From: Niastella sp. OAS944
GTDB lineage: Bacteria > Bacteroidota > Bacteroidia > Chitinophagales > Chitinophagaceae
Direction of reading: 5' to 3'
Length of the DNA: 64,000 bases
Assembly: GCA_024809215.1 (NCBI GenBank)
Contig: JANUBW010000009.1
Span: 372,001 to 436,000, forward strand
Below are positions 61,964 to 64,000 of this stretch, one piece after another (the first letter of the stretch is position 1; each line of letters starts with the position of its first letter). The notes below the pieces were generated by a model. That model was not told where the DNA came from. It saw only the letters and a list, made by a program, of their open reading frames with translations, and did not search any database. Made by a program: the position numbers and the translations under genes.

Positions 61964-64000
61964 TTAATCTGTTTTCAATGCCTTTACCGGGTTTGCCCGC
62001 GCCGCTTTTATGGTTTGTGAGGCAATGGTAAGTGCTGCTATTACAAACGAAACAATGATGGCTATAATAAAGATGCCTGCGCTGATATCTATATGATAGG
62101 CGAAGTTTTGCAACCAGCTGTGCATGGCGTAAAACGACAAAGGCGCCGACACCAAAAAGGCAATTAGTATAAGCCAGATAAATTCTTTCGAGAACAGGTA
62201 TATAATACTTGCCAACGGCGCTCCCAATACTTTGCGAATACTCATTTCTTTGGTGCGTTGAATGGTGGCAAAAGAGATGAGTCCATATAAGCCTAAACAG
62301 CCAATAAGAATGGCAATACCCGCAAACAATCGGAATGCGGTATATAGTTTTTGTTCCTGCCGGTAAAAGCCGGCAATATGTTCGTCGAGAAATTCATAAG
62401 TGAACATTTCCTCGGGGGCCATGGAGAGCCATAGTTTTTCAATGGCCCGCATGGTTTGCGCCATAGCAGTTGGTTGCAGTGTTACACTTGTTCTAAAAAA
62501 TCGTTTGCTAAAATAATCAATGATACAGGGTCTTCTTGCTTTGTGTTTCGATTCGCTTTGAAAATCTTTTACCACACCGGCTATGGTCACCATTTCGCCT
62601 GCACCTTTAAACCGAACGCCAATGGCCTGCTCGGGTTGCTGTATACCCAGCTTGTGGATCAATGCTTCATTTACCATCACCTGGTGCAGGGTGTCATTAT
62701 CGGATTTTTTATTGATCTTTTGTCCGGCCAGCAGGGTAATGCCAAACATATCCATGTAATGCTCATCAATAAATTTTAATTCAGTTACATCATCTTTATC
62801 AATGCCGCGGTCGGGGGCGCTGAACGGCGCCCAGCTACTGCTAAAGCTGGGCTCGCCCGATGATAAGGTAACGGCTTTTACACCAGGAATATCCTTTAAT
62901 TGCTGCTGAAAAGCTTCCCGTTTTTTGCCATCGGGAACAAAGAAAGAAACAATGGCATCTTTCTTAAAACCCAGATCGCGATTGGTAAAGAAATCCATTT
63001 GGTAGGCAACCACCAGGGTGCCAATAATGAGTACCTGCGATATAACAAACTGTACAACTACTAAGCTTCTTCGTAACGAAAAGCCACGCACAACAGGCGC
63101 CTTCATATTTTTAAATGCCGTTACCGGGTTAAAGGCCGATTGAACAAAGGCAGGGTATAAACCGGCTATCAATATCAACCCAACGGTTACCAGTGCAATA
63201 AATAAGATCACTTGTGGATCGAGCAGGGCTGCAGGGCCAATTCTTAGTTCAAGCATATTTACCGCTTTGGCCAGGAACAATGCTGCAGCAGCTATTCCAA
63301 GCAGCATTGCCAGTAATACCAGTATGGTGGTTTCGCCCAGGAACTGACGCACCAGTTGAAAGCGGTAAGCGCCCAGTACTTTTCGTACGCCTACTTCCTT
63401 TGCCCGTTTTATTGCCTGCGCTGTGGAAAGGTTAATGAAATTAATAGCGGCGATAAGCAGTATCAGCAGGCCAATGGCGCCCAGCGACCAATAGGTTTCT
63501 TTTGATACGGTTGGCATTTCACTGCTGTGCAGGTAACGGGTATCGTAATGAATTTCGCGCAGGGGTTGCAGCGGAAGCCTTGCCTCTTTGGCTAATTCCT
63601 TTCCCCAATGCCTGGTAATGAAAGCAGGCACCTGCGCCTGCAACTTTTTTATATCAAAGTTTTCGGGTGCAGCAAAATAAGTAAAGCCACCCATGATGTC
63701 ATAAAATTCTAACTGACCGGGTTTTATTTCGTTTCTTACCGTTTCAAATGATACCAGGAAATCGAATGGTAAATGCGTATTGGGCGGCGGGTCTTTTATA
63801 ATGCCGGTTACAAACAGATCGTAATGGTTATTGAGCTTCATCACCTTGCCCATGGCTTCGCCGTTAACAAAGTATTTGCGGGCCATGCTTTCCGTTAGTA
63901 CAATTGAGTTGGGGGTCGATAAGGCGTTTTTTTTATCGCCTGCCAGCCATTGGTGATCGAACACATTCATGAAGTGCTCGTCAACAAAACAGTAGCCGCC
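61964..64000 (-). CDS. MacB/FtsX-type ABC transporter permease, N-terminus outside window
   Basis: The frame runs unbroken to the right edge (10 codons upstream of the internal Met at 63970, reading FVDEHFMNVFDH), so about 678 residues are visible and the start is missing. Two MacB periplasmic-core/FtsX modules are present: the first FtsX block has GLLILLIAAINFINLSTAQA and KEVGVRKVLGAYR, and the second, C-terminal block has KEMSIRKVLGAPLASIIYL and ends ARANPVKALKTD. Proteins of about 800 residues of this kind in Bacteroidota act with a separate ATPase, in export or mechanotransmission. No ATPase is visible. Confidence 0.9.
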   Translation of the reverse strand, partial: GGYCFVDEHFMNVFDHQWLAGDKKNALSTPNSIVLTESMARKYFVNGEAMGKVMKLNNHYDLFVTGIIKDPPPNTHLPFDFLVSFETVRNEIKPGQLEFYDIMGGFTYFAAPENFDIKKLQAQVPAFITRHWGKELAKEARLPLQPLREIHYDTRYLHSSEMPTVSKETYWSLGAIGLLILLIAAINFINLSTAQAIKRAKEVGVRKVLGAYRFQLVRQFLGETTILVLLAMLLGIAAAALFLAKAVNMLELRIGPAALLDPQVILFIALVTVGLILIAGLYPAFVQSAFNPVTAFKNMKAPVVRGFSLRRSLVVVQFVISQVLIIGTLVVAYQMDFFTNRDLGFKKDAIVSFFVPDGKKREAFQQQLKDIPGVKAVTLSSGEPSFSSSWAPFSAPDRGIDKDDVTELKFIDEHYMDMFGITLLAGQKINKKSDNDTLHQVMVNEALIHKLGIQQPEQAIGVRFKGAGEMVTIAGVVKDFQSESKHKARRPCIIDYFSKRFFRTSVTLQPTAMAQTMRAIEKLWLSMAPEEMFTYEFLDEHIAGFYRQEQKLYTAFRLFAGIAILIGCLGLYGLISFATIQRTKEMSIRKVLGAPLASIIYLFSKEFIWLILIAFLVSAPLSFYAMHSWLQNFAYHIDISAGIFIIAIIVSFVIAALTIASQTIKAARANPVKALKTD

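Overview
The window is chromosomal DNA from a member of the Bacteroidota, most likely family Chitinophagaceae (Chitinophaga/Niastella-like). Supporting signs are a SusC/SusD pair with its own ECF sigma factor, a type IX secretion C-terminal sorting domain, LytTR and single-domain response regulators, DUF5017, DUF5777, DUF6528 and DUF6660 proteins, CusA pumps fused to a TolC domain, and repeated promoter boxes of the Bacteroidota form TAnnTTTG. No rRNA, tRNA, transposase, integrase or CRISPR array was found.

Layout. 1-8.9 kb is an accessory region, AT-rich in places. It holds a partial Chitinophagaceae-type hypothetical gene, a degenerate array of about 21-bp units (931-1665), a translationally coupled pair (membrane protein plus secreted TPR protein with nine exact 150-bp repeats), orphan genes, and a divergent HxlR regulator/azoreductase pair. 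8.9-20 kb holds an AraC regulator with an NmrA-like reductase, a SnoaL-like lipoprotein, and a Sus-type locus (ECF sigma, SusC, SusD, DUF5017 and DUF6528 lipoproteins) without visible glycoside hydrolases or anti-sigma factor. 20-23 kb has a response regulator and an RloA/RloB (AbiL-like) putative phage-defence operon with stacked palindromes in its promoter. 23-31 kb is a mixed set of regulators and small enzymes: PAP2 phosphatase, SDR/HxlR, RibD-type reductase, Crp-like regulators, alpha/beta hydrolase, RsgA, SMR exporter, GNAT/MarR and a response regulator.

31-37 kb and 53-59 kb carry two paralogous heavy-metal RND efflux operons on the minus strand. Each has a small leader-gene protein, a CusA-type pump fused to a TolC domain, and a lipoprotein adaptor. 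In both fusions a signal-peptide-like segment sits exactly at the pump/TolC junction. Between them are an EamA transporter/LysR pair, a large zinc metalloprotease, a HAD phosphatase-Tag-aldo/keto reductase operon, a T9SS-exported 1053-residue protein, a LytTR regulator with a degenerate receiver domain, a five-gene envelope operon (two haem proteins, OB-fold, YceI, DUF5777) and a TonB-dependent receptor. The right end continues the ion-stress theme with a CLC-type transporter (fluoride-clade-like motifs), a two-domain chromate transporter and a truncated MacB/FtsX-type ABC permease.

A recurring regulatory theme is a TAnnTTTG box only 4-6 nt before the start codon at several genes, which points to leaderless transcripts. 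In three cases this also corrects or supports the start codon choice.
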